The translations under genes and the position numbers were made by a program. DNA of 64,000 nucleotides. It comes from Epinephelus fuscoguttatus (Eukaryota; Chordata; Actinopteri; Perciformes; Serranidae). This document shows, in pieces, positions 38,054 to 42,856 of this stretch. The first letter of the stretch is position 1. Every line of letters begins with the position of its first letter. The notes under the pieces are model-generated. The model saw only the letters and a program-made list of their open reading frames with translations. It did not search any database and was not told the DNA's origin. The DNA lies in the NCBI RefSeq assembly GCF_011397635.1, contig NC_064769.1:41144533-41208532 (forward strand), in the 5' to 3' direction.

Positions 38054-41000
38054 TCAGGAGTATTATCTAGACCTGCTCTATGTGTAAAGTGCCCTGAGAT
38101 GACTTTTGTTGTGATTTGGTGCTATATAAATAAAATTGAATTAAAAATAATAGATAGATAATCAATGAAGTAACGTTGCTGTGCTTCGTGCGTAAATGTG
38201 CAGCTTCCCACTTTGTATTCCCCTGTACAGTGTTTCCCTGCAGAGCTACAGCGGAAGCATCATAACAAAAAATACAAAAGACTGTAACGTTAAAAGATAT
38301 CTGCTTGAGGTTATTAAATACCTGCAGCGATTCTTTCGCCGTCTTGTCCACGTTTATATATCCTGCATGAATCAACATGATAAGAACGTACGGGGCGCAA
38401 TATCTAAGATGCGCTTTTTGTAGTCCATCTTCAGAACACTGTAGTTTCACCACAGCAGACCCAAGTCAATAACATCCGCCGTTGCATCATTACGTAGCCC
38501 AGTGTAAGTGCGGTCGGATTCTCTCAGCACCACAGTTGTCTTTTCCTGAGTCCTTATGAATTCTCCTTCACATCTTCCCTTGACCTCGTGACATTTTCCA
38601 TTGAGGTCAAGGAAAAGTGGTTAGGAAAAGACAATAGGAGGGACTTTTCGACCGCAGCCTCTATGTTTTTTGGTGTTGTGGCCCCACCCACCTGAATGAT
38701 GTAACCATGGAGGCGGAGCAGGAAGTGCAGAGGGATCTCCTCTCCTGATAGGGTATCCAGACTGGCTAATCGTGGGTCCTCTCCTCGCAGCTCCAGCAGC
38801 TCGAAGCCTTTCTGCTCTGCAGCCAATAGGAAGCCGGGCTAATGGACAAAAAACTAAATATTAACCTGTAGCTAATCATAAGACTTTTATTTATAAATAT
38901 TATATTTTTTATTTTAGCGTTAGCTCCACACAACAGATAACCACTGTTATATTTTAATGTTACATGTTGTCCTGAACGCATCACTCACTTCATACTTCCA
39001 CAGATTCGCATGCAATGCGAATGATGTGACTGGCCGGCCGGTACACAGGAAGCTGCAGTGTGGCTCATGCACCAGCCGGTCATGCTGCCGCAAAGCATCG
39101 TGGGAGAGCAGCGTCAGTGCGGCGGTGTCAGCGAGGAACACTGGCAGCCTGTAGCGCCGAGCTAATGCTAGAAACTGCTTCACCGTCTGCTACAGAAACC
39201 AGACAGAGAAGGTTACCATGGCAATGGCTACCAGAAAAGGGAAGGAAACAAGGTGTTGGACATGTTAACCCTTCAAAATAAAACAAGATACAACACCACT
39301 GAGAGAACTGCTAGCAGAGATGCTAACAGGCTAACAATGAGGCTAACATTGAGGTTGACAGGCTAACAGTGAAGCTAACAGGTATGCTAACAGTGATGCT
39401 AACAGCGAGGGTGATGCTAACAGTGAAGCTAACAGCGAGGCTCACAGTGAAACTCACAGGTATGCCAACAGTGAGGGTGATGTGGAGCTAACAGCAATGG
39501 TAGCAGGGATGCTAACAGCAATGGTAGCAGGGTTGCTAACAGTGGAGCTGACAGCAATGGTAGCAGGGATGCTAACAGTGGAGCTAACAGCAATGGCAGC
39601 AGGGTTGCTAACAGTGGAGCTGACAGCAATGGTAGCAGGGATGCTAACAGTGGAGCTAACAGCAATGGCATCATGGTTGCTAACAGTGGAGCTGACAGTA
39701 ATGGCAGCAGGGATGCTAACAGTGGAGCTGACAGCAATGGTAGCAGGGATGCTAACAGTGAGGCTAACTGCAGTGCGGCTGTGAACGTTGGCGCTGACTC
39801 ACCCATTGTATGTCGCTGGCAGTCAGGTGACCTGTTCTGCTCAGGATGTGAGGGCCAGGCTGCAGGAGAAAGGAATGATGGGAAATGTGAGGAAAAATAA
39901 AAAGCATCAGCTTCCTGGGTGTTTCTCAAAGTCAGAATGTGGCAAGTCCATGCAAGAGTCCGGACTTCCCAAGAAAGGGAGGACAGGAGTACAGTCATTT
40001 CTGCTTTTGGAACAGCAGCGAACTTGATGATGTCACCACCTCCGCTCACCTTGGCTGTTGTACTGTGTTGTATACATGCATTTATAATAAAACAATATAA
40101 ACACAGCCCAGCCTTGCGGCTTTTCATTGTCATTGTAAGAAATTAATATGTACATGTTTTTAATGTTTCAACACATATAACTGACACACAAAAACATATA
40201 AAGAGCCAAAATATTTTCATAACATGTCTTATAAAACCTTTTCCCCGCAGCTGGCTTCTAATTATAATCAAAAGTCAAGTGCGGGGGAAAGTTTGTGGAG
40301 AGTTGGTTGTTATTGTGATCGTGAGCATTGGCGAGATGGAAATCAAAAATCAATAATTGACATGGATCGGAGAAGGCGTCTTGGTACAGTTATTGCAGCA
40401 GGATTGCTGTACCTGCAGGCTGAGGAGGAGGCTGCAGCTGAGGAAGCAGATCCCAGAAGGACAGCTGAGGATGAGGATGAGACGTGCTATGCTTGCGTGT
40501 CTTTATTGTTTGGTATGTTTGTCCAGTTGTGGACAAAGTACCAGGAAAAGTAGTAATATCACAACAAAGAACAAAAACTCAGTCACAAGTCAAAGTGCTG
40601 CAAATCTGACTTGAGTAAAAGTATCTGGGTATTGTCAGCAAAATGGAGGACTACTTCAAATGAAGAGTTCAAAGTACTCATGATGCAGAGTGACCCAATT
40701 TCAAGTGTTGTAATCATCATATACATGAATACGTATTGAGTATTAATCGATCAATTTACACGTAGGCTTCATGTAAGCAGCACTTAAATGTTGTCATGGT
40801 AGAACTCATGTTAACAGCTGTCACTGGTGCACTAGTCTGATCTATAACAACACACATCAACTTGTAAATATGAAACAACAACATATAAAACAAACTATCT
40901 GAACAGTAATTATAGCTATCAAATAAATGTAGCTTGAGTAGAATGCACAGTATTTCCCTCTCGGTATAAAGTAGCACAAAATGGAAATACCCAAAGTACA

Positions 41001-42715
41001 AGTACATCAGATTTGTACTTAAGTACAGTAGCTACTTGAGTAAATATACTTAGTTACTGTCCATCACTGCATTTGTCTCATCATTATGCTTTCTGTCTAC
41101 ATTTTTATGGAGATGTGACAGTTTACTCGGTGCACCTAGAAAAAACAACAGTTTAATATTCAGTCTGACATTTTATTGAAGTGTTGAGTTGTAGATTGTG
41201 GTGCTGTTGAACTGTACTGGATTACACTGACAGCAGTTTGTCATTTAGTCTGTCCTCACCAATATAAATGGGATCAAACAGGTCAGATGTTCAGAGGAGA
41301 AGTTTATTCAGACATCAGGTATACAATTCATATCAGATAATCAATATTTAAAATGCTGTTGAATACATACTGCACCGCCTGGCTCTCACCTGATCTAACA
41401 GCTGATTGGTTCAGATGTCGACTCAACAAGATGACTTTTTAGATAAACTACTCATTTTTGTTGAATTTCAGAGATTAAGATTGTATTTGTCTGATTTGAA
41501 GGTTTATTCTGTGAACAGAAACATGTTGTGTGACTGATGGTGAAGTTTAGTCGTCACAGACTGAACACATTCATCATAAACTATACAGAGTCTACTGTAT
41601 ATTAACACTGGACTGTTTTAATTATTGAAGCATTTAGCAGCACAGAGACTGGTGGTCAGTGGGATAACATGTGTACAGATGTGAAGCCCTGACTGTATCT
41701 GACTGAGCCTTAATGAAAGCTGTTGTCTTGTATAAAATATGAAGCTTACAGTCAAACACAGTGTATTCAGCCTGTGTAGTTGAGAGGACAGGTCAAACTG
41801 ATATGATGCTGATTTACAGGAGAGTTCATATCAAATGGAGGAAAAAACATGAACATAAACTACAGATCACCTGTAAAGCATTTTAATAAATTAATCTATC
41901 ATAATTAAAACAACTGGAGAACAAACTGATATATGGGTCTGATCACTTCTTTAATGAACTGACATCATTCCAGACAGGATGTTAGTGTGTCTGTGACTTC
42001 CTGTACGGACTGAAGGCTGCTGGAAACTGTCGGGAAACTGTCCGACTTCACCTTTTCGTCACCGCCTCCTGCTGCAGCAGCCTGCTCTCGTTTACTTCTG
42101 TTTTTGGTAAGTACTATAAAGATTGATGACTGTGTACGTTTATTGATCTATTATCCTTTAATTGTCTGTTTTTTTTTTGTATTCTGTTGTTTTTTTAATC
42201 CCCTGGCATAAACAGTTTTTGATTGTACCTTAATATGTACATAAAGCTATTAAAAAATCTCTGTGACTTCCTATACGGACTGAAGGCTGCAGGCAACTGT
42301 CGGGAAACTGTCTGACCTGAGGCAGCTTTGTGTCACCACCTCCTGCTGATCTTGTCTACTGTCCAGGCGCAGTTCATCTCTAACGAGCCTACAGAGCCAC
42401 ATCGTCTCTGAGTGGTTGAATTCTGACACAGATGACCTGTGACGTCATTTAAAAACTTTTCTGTTTGATCTAAATTAAATCAGGTTATTTTATGAATGTC
42501 ATTATTCAGCAGTGGACATGTTGGAAAGTGTAAATGATGATAAAAACATGAATCCAAATAAATGTATCGAAATCCTTGGTTGTGGCGTGCTGTGTTGTTG
42601 ACGTGTGGCTCACCTTACTGACGTACTTCCGGTAGTAATACAACTGGAACAGCAGGAACACGGAGCTACTGACGATCAGCAGCGATAAGACGGCCGTCCG
42701 GTTCACACGAGGCAT
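5280..42715 (-). CDS. fukutin (ribitol-5-phosphate transferase), 10 coding exons
   Basis: Joined exons: 42715-42614, 39859-39803, 39189-38989, 38838-38692, 28493-28363, 28273-28141, 26848-26719, 20911-20778, 19513-19389, 5493-5280. Every intron is GT..AG and the join gives 457 codons plus stop without a frameshift; human fukutin has 461 residues. Fukutin is a Golgi type II membrane enzyme that transfers ribitol 5-phosphate from CDP-ribitol to the O-mannosyl glycan of alpha-dystroglycan. Residues 7-27 are a hydrophobic anchor, residues 301-345 contain the DVD motif (314-316), and the chain ends in the family pattern EVIQ-hydrophobic-Y. Identification rests on recalled similarity along the whole chain, e.g. 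[25 protein letters not shown] and WDWK-SP-NV. Introns total about 36 kb and consist largely of repeats and transposons; the coding sequence itself looks intact. Confidence 0.97.
5793..6691. mobile_element. P-like DNA transposon remnant with THAP fragment
   Basis: Left end CAAAGAGCATGGATACCAAG and right end CTTGATATCCATGCTCTTTG are inverted repeats of about 30 bp. The interior encodes a broken THAP-type zinc finger on the minus strand. THAP domains occur in P-superfamily transposases, which also start with CA, so a P-like element is the best fit; the flanks share only GTTCT, not a clear 8-bp duplication. A second, longer copy lies at 42891-44106. Located in fktn intron 9. Confidence 0.65.
6431..6580 (-). 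pseudogene. THAP-domain fragment of a P-like transposase
   Basis: The minus-strand ORF reads ...[15 protein letters not shown], then [14 protein letters not shown] and a stop. C-x4-C followed by FHRFPKD is the start of the C2CH THAP finger. The distal C-x2-H pair and the rest of the transposase are missing, so it cannot be functional. Confidence 0.6.
6692..6830. repeat. Short GACAGATGATT repeats
   Basis: A short degenerate run of about 18-bp units (GACAGATGATTGACAGGT) near 6755-6800, just right of the P-like element. Nothing else recognised here. Confidence 0.5.
6850..9094. repeat. Interspersed fish repeat, two partial copies in direct orientation
   Basis: Starts GCTGCAAGCAGCAATGAACG. The stretch 7140-7420 (CATATGCAAGTTTAACGCC, CACGGTCACATGGTTTGATG, CTTCAAGGTCTTTCAGTGGG) recurs almost unchanged at 8480-8760. 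GACTTCCTGTTGGGTTT and TTCCTT(C/G)(A/C)ATTTCAATAGGG also recur. It looks like a mobile repeat with an internal or adjacent second copy. I see no coding capacity and no clear terminal repeats. Located in fktn intron 9. Confidence 0.7.
8222..8350 (-). mobile_element. LINE/SINE 3'-tail fragment
   Basis: (TAGAA)n followed by CCAACTTTATTGATCCCACG and AGGGGCAATT. This is the reverse complement of a 3' tail, as at 56108 (ACTTTATTGATCCCCGAGGG), in which (GGAT)CAATAAAGT-like sequence precedes a short repeat tail. It sits between the two halves of the surrounding repeat. Confidence 0.55.
9095..12995 (-). mobile_element. Degenerate LINE (jockey/CR1/Rex-like), interrupted by a minisatellite
   Basis: Minus-strand fragments in the expected order. 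An endonuclease start lies at 12821-12510 ([30 protein letters not shown]). Reverse transcriptase lies at 11855-11300 ([48 protein letters not shown]), followed by an SDDT motif and QDFVKW. The downstream domain is at 11130-10882 ([15 protein letters not shown]). The C-terminus is at 9330-9155 ([27 protein letters not shown]). Several frameshifts and stops mark it as dead. A 1.45-kb GGACAGA array separates the last two parts. Confidence 0.85.
9337..10790. repeat. GGACAGA(G/C) minisatellite grown inside a LINE reading frame
   Basis: About 1.45 kb of GGACAGAGG, GGACAGACA and GGACAGGAG units of 8-10 bp. A longer higher-order block containing GGCAGACAGACAGAAGGGCA and AGAGAGGGATAGACAG recurs near 9920, 10155 and 10480, i.e. 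a period of about 230 bp or multiples. It produces ORFs of more than 500 codons in several frames on both strands, which are composition artefacts. Confidence 0.97.
13166..14110. repeat. 74-bp minisatellite, about 13 units
   Basis: The unit begins TGACAGGAAGTGACCGCCAT and contains GAGACGGCGTATCATCTCTA and CTTCTGATCTGTAAC. Units start near 13167, 13241, 13313, 13387, 13461 and then every 74 bp to about 14053. Units differ at few positions (CAC/CGC, CGG/CGA). Each unit holds an ATG in a good context (GACCGCCATGA) that opens a 22-codon ORF closed in the next unit's GAAGTGA. Located in fktn intron 9. Confidence 0.95.
14309..14380. repeat. (TG)n microsatellite
   Basis: TG-rich tract with TCTG and TTTG interruptions. 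Confidence 0.9.
14544..15620 (+). pseudogene. LINE ORF2, reverse transcriptase C-terminal half (copy A)
   Basis: Reads [15 protein letters not shown], then [57 protein letters not shown] and a C-terminus ending [13 protein letters not shown]-to-TAA change puts a stop at 14697-14699 in the conserved PQG motif; after it the frame stays open for 304 codons. No endonuclease domain is present because of 5' truncation. Confidence 0.9.
16016..17512 (-). mobile_element. Tc1-like DNA transposon, apparently complete
   Basis: Both ends read CACTGAACAAAAATA inward and are flanked by TA (16014-16015 and 17513-17514), the Tc1/mariner target duplication. The terminal inverted repeats are long, about 140-150 bp, and close to identical. 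The element contains an uninterrupted 337-residue transposase gene. It sits in the 3' UTR of LINE copy A, and LINE copy B (around 34740) shows the empty site ATACATACTTTC, so the boundaries are exact. Confidence 0.95.
16202..17215 (-). CDS. Tc1-like transposase, DD34E, intact 337 residues
   Basis: Catalyses cut-and-paste transposition at TA sites. The N-terminal paired-type helix-turn-helix region (about residues 1-110) reads [20 protein letters not shown]. The DDE domain has VLFTDESWF (first Asp), [11 protein letters not shown] (second Asp) and [12 protein letters not shown] (Glu). I count 34 residues between the second Asp and the Glu, i.e. DD34E. Length is typical for Tc1 (about 340), and no stop or frameshift is visible. 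The start [12 protein letters not shown] fits the family pattern. It is in the same orientation as fktn but inside its intron; any expression would need its own promoter in the terminal repeat. Confidence 0.93.
   Translation of the reverse strand: MPQMSQVLRERAIGMLTAGMSTRAVVRELNVHFSTISCLQRRFRQFGSTSNRPHNHRPRVTTPAQDLHIQHVHLQDRLRPAIRTAAATIGLHNQRISAQTVRNRLREAHLHARCPHRGLDLTAGRRHNRLEWANAHIRWCLARWRGVLFTDESWFSLFRTDGRQRVRRRVGGRFADVSVVDRVVHGGGGVMVWAGVCYGQRTQVHFIDGILNAQRYREEILRPIVVPFIHDHHLMLQHDNARPHVARICTQFLEAENIPVLAWPAYSPDMSPIEHVWDALDQRIGQRVPVPANIQQLHTAIEEEWTNIPQATINKLISSMGRRCVALREANGGHTRY
17663..18768. mobile_element. hAT-like MITE carrying a SINE
   Basis: Left end GTTTACATGGAGCCATG and right end AAGCCATCATGTAACC are imperfect inverted repeats. 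The remaining LINE sequence on either side lines up with an uninterrupted stretch in LINE copy B (near 34885). The element holds CTACCCGAATAGGG, ACCCGAATGGAAG and other self-similar arms, plus a SINE at 17730-18090. Superfamily is a guess. Confidence 0.6.
17730..18090 (+). mobile_element. tRNA-headed SINE, near full length
   Basis: The head GGCAGTAGCTCAGTCCATAG (A box) and GGGTCGCCTGTCGAGTCCCC (B box) is followed by a body (GAGCAAGGCACCGAACCCCC, GCATGTATAGGTCCTG) and a tail GGGGGATTAATAAAGTAAAT with a short TTAAAC repeat. The tail resembles 3' ends of fish LINEs such as that at 56108, which suggests mobilisation by that LINE. Same family as 4606-4728 and the fragments at 4050. Confidence 0.85.
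19044..19388. other. Intron 9 sequence, nothing recognised
   Basis: Unique-looking sequence between the end of LINE copy A and exon 9. I see no ORF, repeat array or element ends. Confidence 0.5.
19389..19513 (-). CDS. fktn coding exon 9 (residues 346-387)
   Basis: Acceptor TTTTGAAATGCAG|GTGGAG and donor TTCAA|GTAAAC, 125 bp, phases 0/2. It encodes [20 protein letters not shown], then [31 protein letters not shown] and WNGGTQAK are strongly conserved family blocks and include acidic residues likely to serve the active site. The upstream intron is a simple repeat right up to about 15 bases from the acceptor. Confidence 0.97.
19514..20777. repeat. Intron 8: AAAATAAAACACAC repeat split by a hAT element
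   Basis: From the exon 9 acceptor outward the intron is a degenerate array of AAAATAAAACACACATC-like units (19520-19669). It resumes after the hAT element (20667-20770) and ends close to the exon 8 donor. Apart from the transposon, the 1.26-kb intron is essentially all this repeat. Confidence 0.85.
19670..20666. mobile_element. hAT-type DNA transposon, non-autonomous
   Basis: Ends TAGGGATGCACC and GGTGCATCCCTA are perfect 12-bp inverted repeats. They are flanked by the 8-bp direct repeat TAAAACAG (19662-19669 and 20667-20674), the hAT signature. The subterminal ATTCGG repeats (CGAATATTCGG, CGGCCGAATATTG) are typical of this fish family. No transposase ORF of useful length. Confidence 0.93.
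20778..20911 (-). CDS. fktn coding exon 8 (residues 301-345, DVD motif)
   Basis: Acceptor CGCCCCCTGCAG|GCTGG and donor AAG|GTGAAA, 134 bp, phases 1/0. It encodes [19 protein letters not shown], then [19 protein letters not shown] and KFGK. D314-V-D316 is the metal-binding D-x-D motif of fukutin-type transferases (LicD-like fold). Intact, with no substitution in the motif. Confidence 0.97.
20935..23735. repeat. CAGACCA-type minisatellite in fktn intron 7
   Basis: About 2.8 kb of CCAAAGACCATTACTACAGA and CTACAGACCAC-like units (mixed 10-30 bp). Higher-order structure is clear: 22490-22870 recurs at about 22900-23290, a period near 410 bp. It begins about 25-90 bases after the exon 8 acceptor (intron side) and ends at a MITE. 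Confidence 0.95.
23736..24367. mobile_element. MITE with TTAAAGGGATAGTGCACCC ends
   Basis: Left TAAAGGGATAGTGCACCC and right GGGTGCACTATCCCTTTA form inverted repeats that extend inward (AAAAATGAAAATTCA). Internal arms (CCTCCATTAGGTGGAGTT and its complement; GCCTGTAGCTCTGACTGCC) are also inverted. No ORF of note. A related internal segment occurs in the element at 26915-27440. Confidence 0.85.
24370..25820 (+). mobile_element. LINE relic (reverse transcriptase half)
   Basis: Frameshifted plus-strand fragments in order: [20 protein letters not shown] and [13 protein letters not shown] (24390-24536), [20 protein letters not shown] (24680-24740), [19 protein letters not shown] (24980-25050), [13 protein letters not shown] (25130-25170) and a C-terminal end near 25600. 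The YADD region is frameshifted. Clade not assigned beyond the jockey/I/CR1 group. Located in fktn intron 7. Confidence 0.85.
25823..25957. repeat. (AT)n/(AC)n compound microsatellite
   Basis: Alternating TATATA and CACACA tracts, partly mirror- and inverted-repeat organised. Short ORFs here are artefacts. Confidence 0.95.
25959..26275 (+). mobile_element. tRNA-like SINE, GGGCGGCACGG family
   Basis: Begins GGGCGGCACGGTGGTGG. It has a B-box-like GGTTCAATCCC, a body with TCCAAAGACATGCAGATTGG and CCTGTCCAGGGTGAACCCTG, and ends in a GATGAATGAATGAA tail. An inverted relative with an internal expansion lies at 53852-54579. Confidence 0.8.
26276..26718. repeat. AT microsatellite and GTTAGCATGTTA array up to the exon 7 donor
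   Basis: An (AT)n stretch (26276-26330) leads into about 380 bp of degenerate GTTAGCATGTTATATG and GTAAAGTTA units. The last unit, GTTAGCATGTTAC, contains the complement of the exon 7 donor GTAACATG. Several other units repeat GTAACATG on the minus strand (near 26517 and 26597). Confidence 0.85.
26719..26848 (-). CDS. fktn coding exon 7 (residues 258-301)
   Basis: Acceptor GTGTGTGAACGTAG|CTC and donor CTAG|GTAACATG, 130 bp, phases 0/1. It encodes [17 protein letters not shown], then [20 protein letters not shown] and GTCLG. The [10 protein letters not shown] motif is one of the most conserved in the family and opens the nucleotidyltransferase-like region. The acceptor has a poor pyrimidine tract (GT-rich). 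The donor is the first unit of a tandem array in intron 7. Confidence 0.95.
26915..27440. mobile_element. Foldback MITE with long inverted repeats
   Basis: The left arm (about 26960-27120: TCACGATCCGCTAGCTACAT, CTCTGTAGGCAGCCCAGGCT) is the reverse complement of the right arm (about 27290-27425: AGCCTGGGCTGCCTACAGAG, ATGTAGCTAGCGGATTGTGA). Arms are about 150 bp and highly similar. The centre (GCCTGTAGCTCTAACTGCC) is related to the MITE at 23736. Located in intron 6. Confidence 0.85.
27440..28015. repeat. AACATGTTATAATAAACATC array split by a MITE
   Basis: Units of about 20-22 bp (AACATGTTATAATAAACATC) run at 27440-27610 and again at 27955-28015. Between them is a MITE that starts AAAGGGACACTGTGTAACAT (27613). 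Its right end is uncertain: GTGCAGTAAG-type sequence before CTTTAA near 28085 may belong to it. Confidence 0.7.
28141..28273 (-). CDS. fktn coding exon 6 (residues 213-257)
   Basis: Acceptor GCCCCCTGCAG|GCC and donor CTGCAG|GTCAGA, 133 bp, phases 2/0; the split Arg codon is AG|G. It encodes [18 protein letters not shown], then [20 protein letters not shown]. An N-V-S sequon lies at Asn231. Intron 5 between exons 5 and 6 is only 89 bases, the shortest in the gene. Confidence 0.95.
28363..28493 (-). CDS. fktn coding exon 5 (residues 170-213)
   Basis: Acceptor AAATATATTTTGTCTCAG|GTGGTG and donor GACAG|GTGAAA, 131 bp, phases 0/2. It encodes [20 protein letters not shown] and [17 protein letters not shown], matching the human [14 protein letters not shown] block. 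The acceptor and first 7-8 exon bases are the terminal unit of a tandem array filling much of intron 4; see the entries at 28494, 30008 and 35167. Confidence 0.97.
28494..28544. repeat. Terminal units of the exon 5 acceptor array
   Basis: Directly next to exon 5 (plus strand) lie CACCACCTGAGACAAAATAT and then GACACCACCTGAGACTGAAT. The first is the genuine splice acceptor region (minus: TTTTGTCTCAG|GTGGTG). The second is a full array unit. The array is then cut by an insertion at about 28544 and resumes at 30008. Confidence 0.95.
28573..29305 (+). pseudogene. LINE C-terminus: zinc finger and restriction-like endonuclease
   Basis: A 199-codon open stretch, then a stop at 29170 with family-like sequence beyond (PVEVGCRGF). 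CPLC...HILSGC is a CCHC finger. [14 protein letters not shown] follows, and RPDLVLWS...[13 protein letters not shown] is the PD-x-K-like endonuclease core found in R2/R4/Rex6/NeSL-type LINEs, which lack the APE endonuclease. The reverse transcriptase is missing (5' truncation). Confidence 0.75.
29496..29615 (+). pseudogene. 5S rRNA-like sequence
   Basis: 120 bases alignable end to end with vertebrate 5S rRNA: ACGGCCATACCACCCTGAAT, then CGATCTCGGAAGCTAAGCAG, then TACTTGGATGGGAGACC and GGTGCTGTTAGCTT. By eye there are roughly ten differences, including in the loop after AGCAGGGTCGG. The box A region (AGCTAAGCAGGG) and TTGGATGGGAGAC are kept. No T-run terminator follows, so this is a pseudogene or the 5S-derived head of a SINE rather than a working 5S gene. 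Confidence 0.85.
29616..29940 (+). mobile_element. tRNA-like SINE, GGCTGTGGCTCAGAGGTAGAG family
   Basis: A-box-like TGTGGCTCAGAGGTAGAGCC and B-box-like GGTTTGATCCCGG, then body sequence (ACTGAACCCCAAATTGCTCC, CTTTGAGTGGTCACTAGATG) and the end GGCGCTATACAAATGCAGGT, CCATTTACC. It directly follows the 5S-like sequence. Confidence 0.8.
30008..30157. repeat. Exon 5 acceptor array, middle segment
   Basis: Five or six units of GACACCACCTGAGACTGAA(A/T)ATATTTACT between the two LINE-containing insertions. Same unit and phase as at 28494 and 35167. Confidence 0.97.
30417..31282 (+). pseudogene. LINE ORF1 (zinc-finger-like N-terminus, SGNH esterase), frameshifted
   Basis: The N-terminus [20 protein letters not shown] with C-x2-C and later C-x2-C pairs is followed by a coiled coil ([18 protein letters not shown]) and a stop at 30612. 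Downstream in other frames: [13 protein letters not shown] (GDSL-type block I), [17 protein letters not shown] (block with GxND) and [18 protein letters not shown]. At least two frameshifts. Confidence 0.8.
31393..34353 (+). pseudogene. LINE ORF2 (APE endonuclease, reverse transcriptase), frameshifted
   Basis: Endonuclease motifs are [29 protein letters not shown] and SDHYLITF. Reverse transcriptase motifs are [73 protein letters not shown] and [10 protein letters not shown]. Frame is lost near 31582 and again near 33865 ([12 protein letters not shown]), after which the C-terminal domain runs to 34353. The longest open part is 591 codons. Confidence 0.93.
35167..37293. repeat. Exon 5 acceptor array, main segment (about 2.1 kb)
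   Basis: Roughly 75 units, mostly 29 bp (GACACCACCTGAGACTGAAT plus ATATTTACT) or 23 bp (GACACCACCTGAGACTAAATACT form). On the minus strand each unit reads GTCTCAG|GTGGTGTC, identical to the exon 5 splice acceptor and its first exon bases. A common subtype gives TGTTTTGTCTCAGGTGGTGT, differing from the real site by about one base over the tract. Higher-order copies exist, e.g. 36209-36406 and 36898-37095 match. Confidence 0.97.
37360..38662. mobile_element. DNA element with GGCTGCGGTCGA inverted ends, intron 4
   Basis: Left GTGGCTGCGGTCGATTAG and right CTTTTCGACCGCAGCCTC are inverted, and a second inner pair (GCTTAGGAAGG / AGTGGTTAGGAAAAG) supports this. Inside are (GATA)n at 37994-38052 and a LINE-like 3' tail (GCTATATAAATAAAATTG, 38120-38140). 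Minus-strand ORFs are short and unrecognised. No superfamily assigned. Confidence 0.5.
37994..38052. repeat. (GATA)n microsatellite
   Basis: GACA/GATA tract (ACAGATAGACAGATAGATAG). Confidence 0.95.
38692..38838 (-). CDS. fktn coding exon 4 (residues 121-169)
   Basis: Acceptor TTTTTTGTCCATTAG|CCC and donor CAG|GTGGGT, 147 bp, phases 0/0. It encodes [20 protein letters not shown], then [20 protein letters not shown], then a short tail ending IIQ. The DPRL..LSG.EIPLH pattern is a recognisable fukutin block. The donor opens intron 4 (10.2 kb), which holds the exon 5 acceptor array. Confidence 0.95.
38989..39189 (-). CDS. fktn coding exon 3 (residues 54-120)
   Basis: Acceptor GTTTCTGTAG|CAG and donor GAA|GTGAGT, 201 bp, phases 0/0. 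The sequence includes [18 protein letters not shown], then a cysteine-containing [18 protein letters not shown] segment. This is the N-terminal luminal domain of fukutin. Choosing the acceptor before CAG restores a W-Q-T-V-K junction that parallels W-R-A-V-K in human. Confidence 0.95.
39290..39795. repeat. GCTAACAG minisatellite in fktn intron 2
   Basis: Units such as ATGCTAACAGTGGAGCTAAC and AGCAATGGTAGCAGGG alternate, giving about 30-33-bp composite repeats. It fills most of the 613-bp intron and gives long apparent ORFs on both strands ([23 protein letters not shown]), which are artefacts. Confidence 0.93.
39803..39859 (-). CDS. fktn coding exon 2 (residues 35-53)
   Basis: A 57-bp exon between a strong acceptor (CCTTTCTCCTGCAG) and donor TGG|GTGAGT, phases 0/0. 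It encodes [19 protein letters not shown], a variable stem-region segment matching in length (19 vs 20) and in its final QW the human exon. An array of GCTAACAG repeats begins about 40 bases into the following intron. Confidence 0.9.
40224..40553 (+). other. Unrecognised 109-codon ORF in fktn intron 1
   Basis: Antisense to fktn. It encodes a segment [20 protein letters not shown] followed by a Glu/Ala-rich stretch ([20 protein letters not shown]) and ends [19 protein letters not shown]. The basic-hydrophobic-acidic pattern could be the first exon of a DNA transposon gene, but I do not recognise it. No supporting neighbours. Confidence 0.15.
40600..41070. mobile_element. MITE ending in TACTTAGTTACTGTCCATCACTGC
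   Basis: The right end (TACTTAAGTACAGTAGCTAC, then CTTGAGTAAATATACTTAG and a TGTCCATCACTG end) is a common fish MITE terminus. The left end is less clear; CTTGAGTAAAAGTATCTGGG near 40610 may be the inverted partner. Confidence 0.5.
41985..42370. repeat. Direct repeat pair in fktn intron 1
   Basis: CTGTGACTTCCTGTACGGAC and GAAACTGTCGGGAAACTGTC at 41990-42090 recur at 42262-42365 (CTATACGGAC, CAACTGTCGGGAAACTGTC), both followed by CACC(G/A)CCTCCTGCTG. They are probably two copies of an interspersed repeat. No gene recognised. The stretch 41071-41984 between them and the MITE shows nothing I can name. Confidence 0.5.
42614..42715 (-). CDS. fktn coding exon 1 (residues 1-34)
   Basis: Starts at the ATG with context ACCGGATGCC and ends at AAG followed by GTGAGC, phase 0. 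It encodes MPRVNR, then a hydrophobic stretch ([18 protein letters not shown]), then YYYRKYVSK. That is the short cytosolic tail and single signal-anchor helix expected of a Golgi type II protein. The next upstream ATG belongs to a separate ORF that closes before this start. Confidence 0.96.
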
Positions 42716-42743
42716 CCGGTAAGACTGCACGGTAATCGGCTCC

Positions 42744-42848
42744 TCATGACACCCAAACCGGAACTCTGTGTTCGGGACTAACGGCGGAAAAACCGAACAA
42801 CGGCGCGAAAAACTCCGAGCTGTCAGCAGCGACAACAACCGGCGCCAT
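42744..42848 (-). other. Upstream ORF in the fktn 5' leader (34 codons)
   Basis: An ATG at 42848 opens MAPVVVAADSSEFF... and closes at a TGA at 42744, 28 bases before the fktn start. The ATG lies inside a YY1-like AAGATGGCG motif. If transcription starts at or upstream of it, this uORF would be translated first and could reduce fukutin translation. I see no domain in the peptide. Confidence 0.5.
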
Positions 42849-42856
42849 CTTTGAAA
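42838..42856 (-). promoter_or_regulatory. YY1-like initiator element of fktn
   Basis: Minus strand reads CAAAGATGGCGCCGG, close to the YY1 consensus AAGATGGCGGC that often sits just downstream of transcription starts in TATA-less housekeeping promoters. Its orientation matches fktn. The nearby sequence is CG-rich (CGGCGCGAAAAACTCCG). A P-like transposon terminus lies 35-43 bases upstream, so the promoter must be very short or reach into the transposon. Confidence 0.5.

Noticed and set aside
39429-40133. 234-codon Leu/Pro/Ala-rich ORF overlapping fktn exon 2
   Set aside because: It is the GCTAACAG minisatellite of intron 2 plus exon 2 in a different frame; exon 2 splices cleanly in the fukutin frame.
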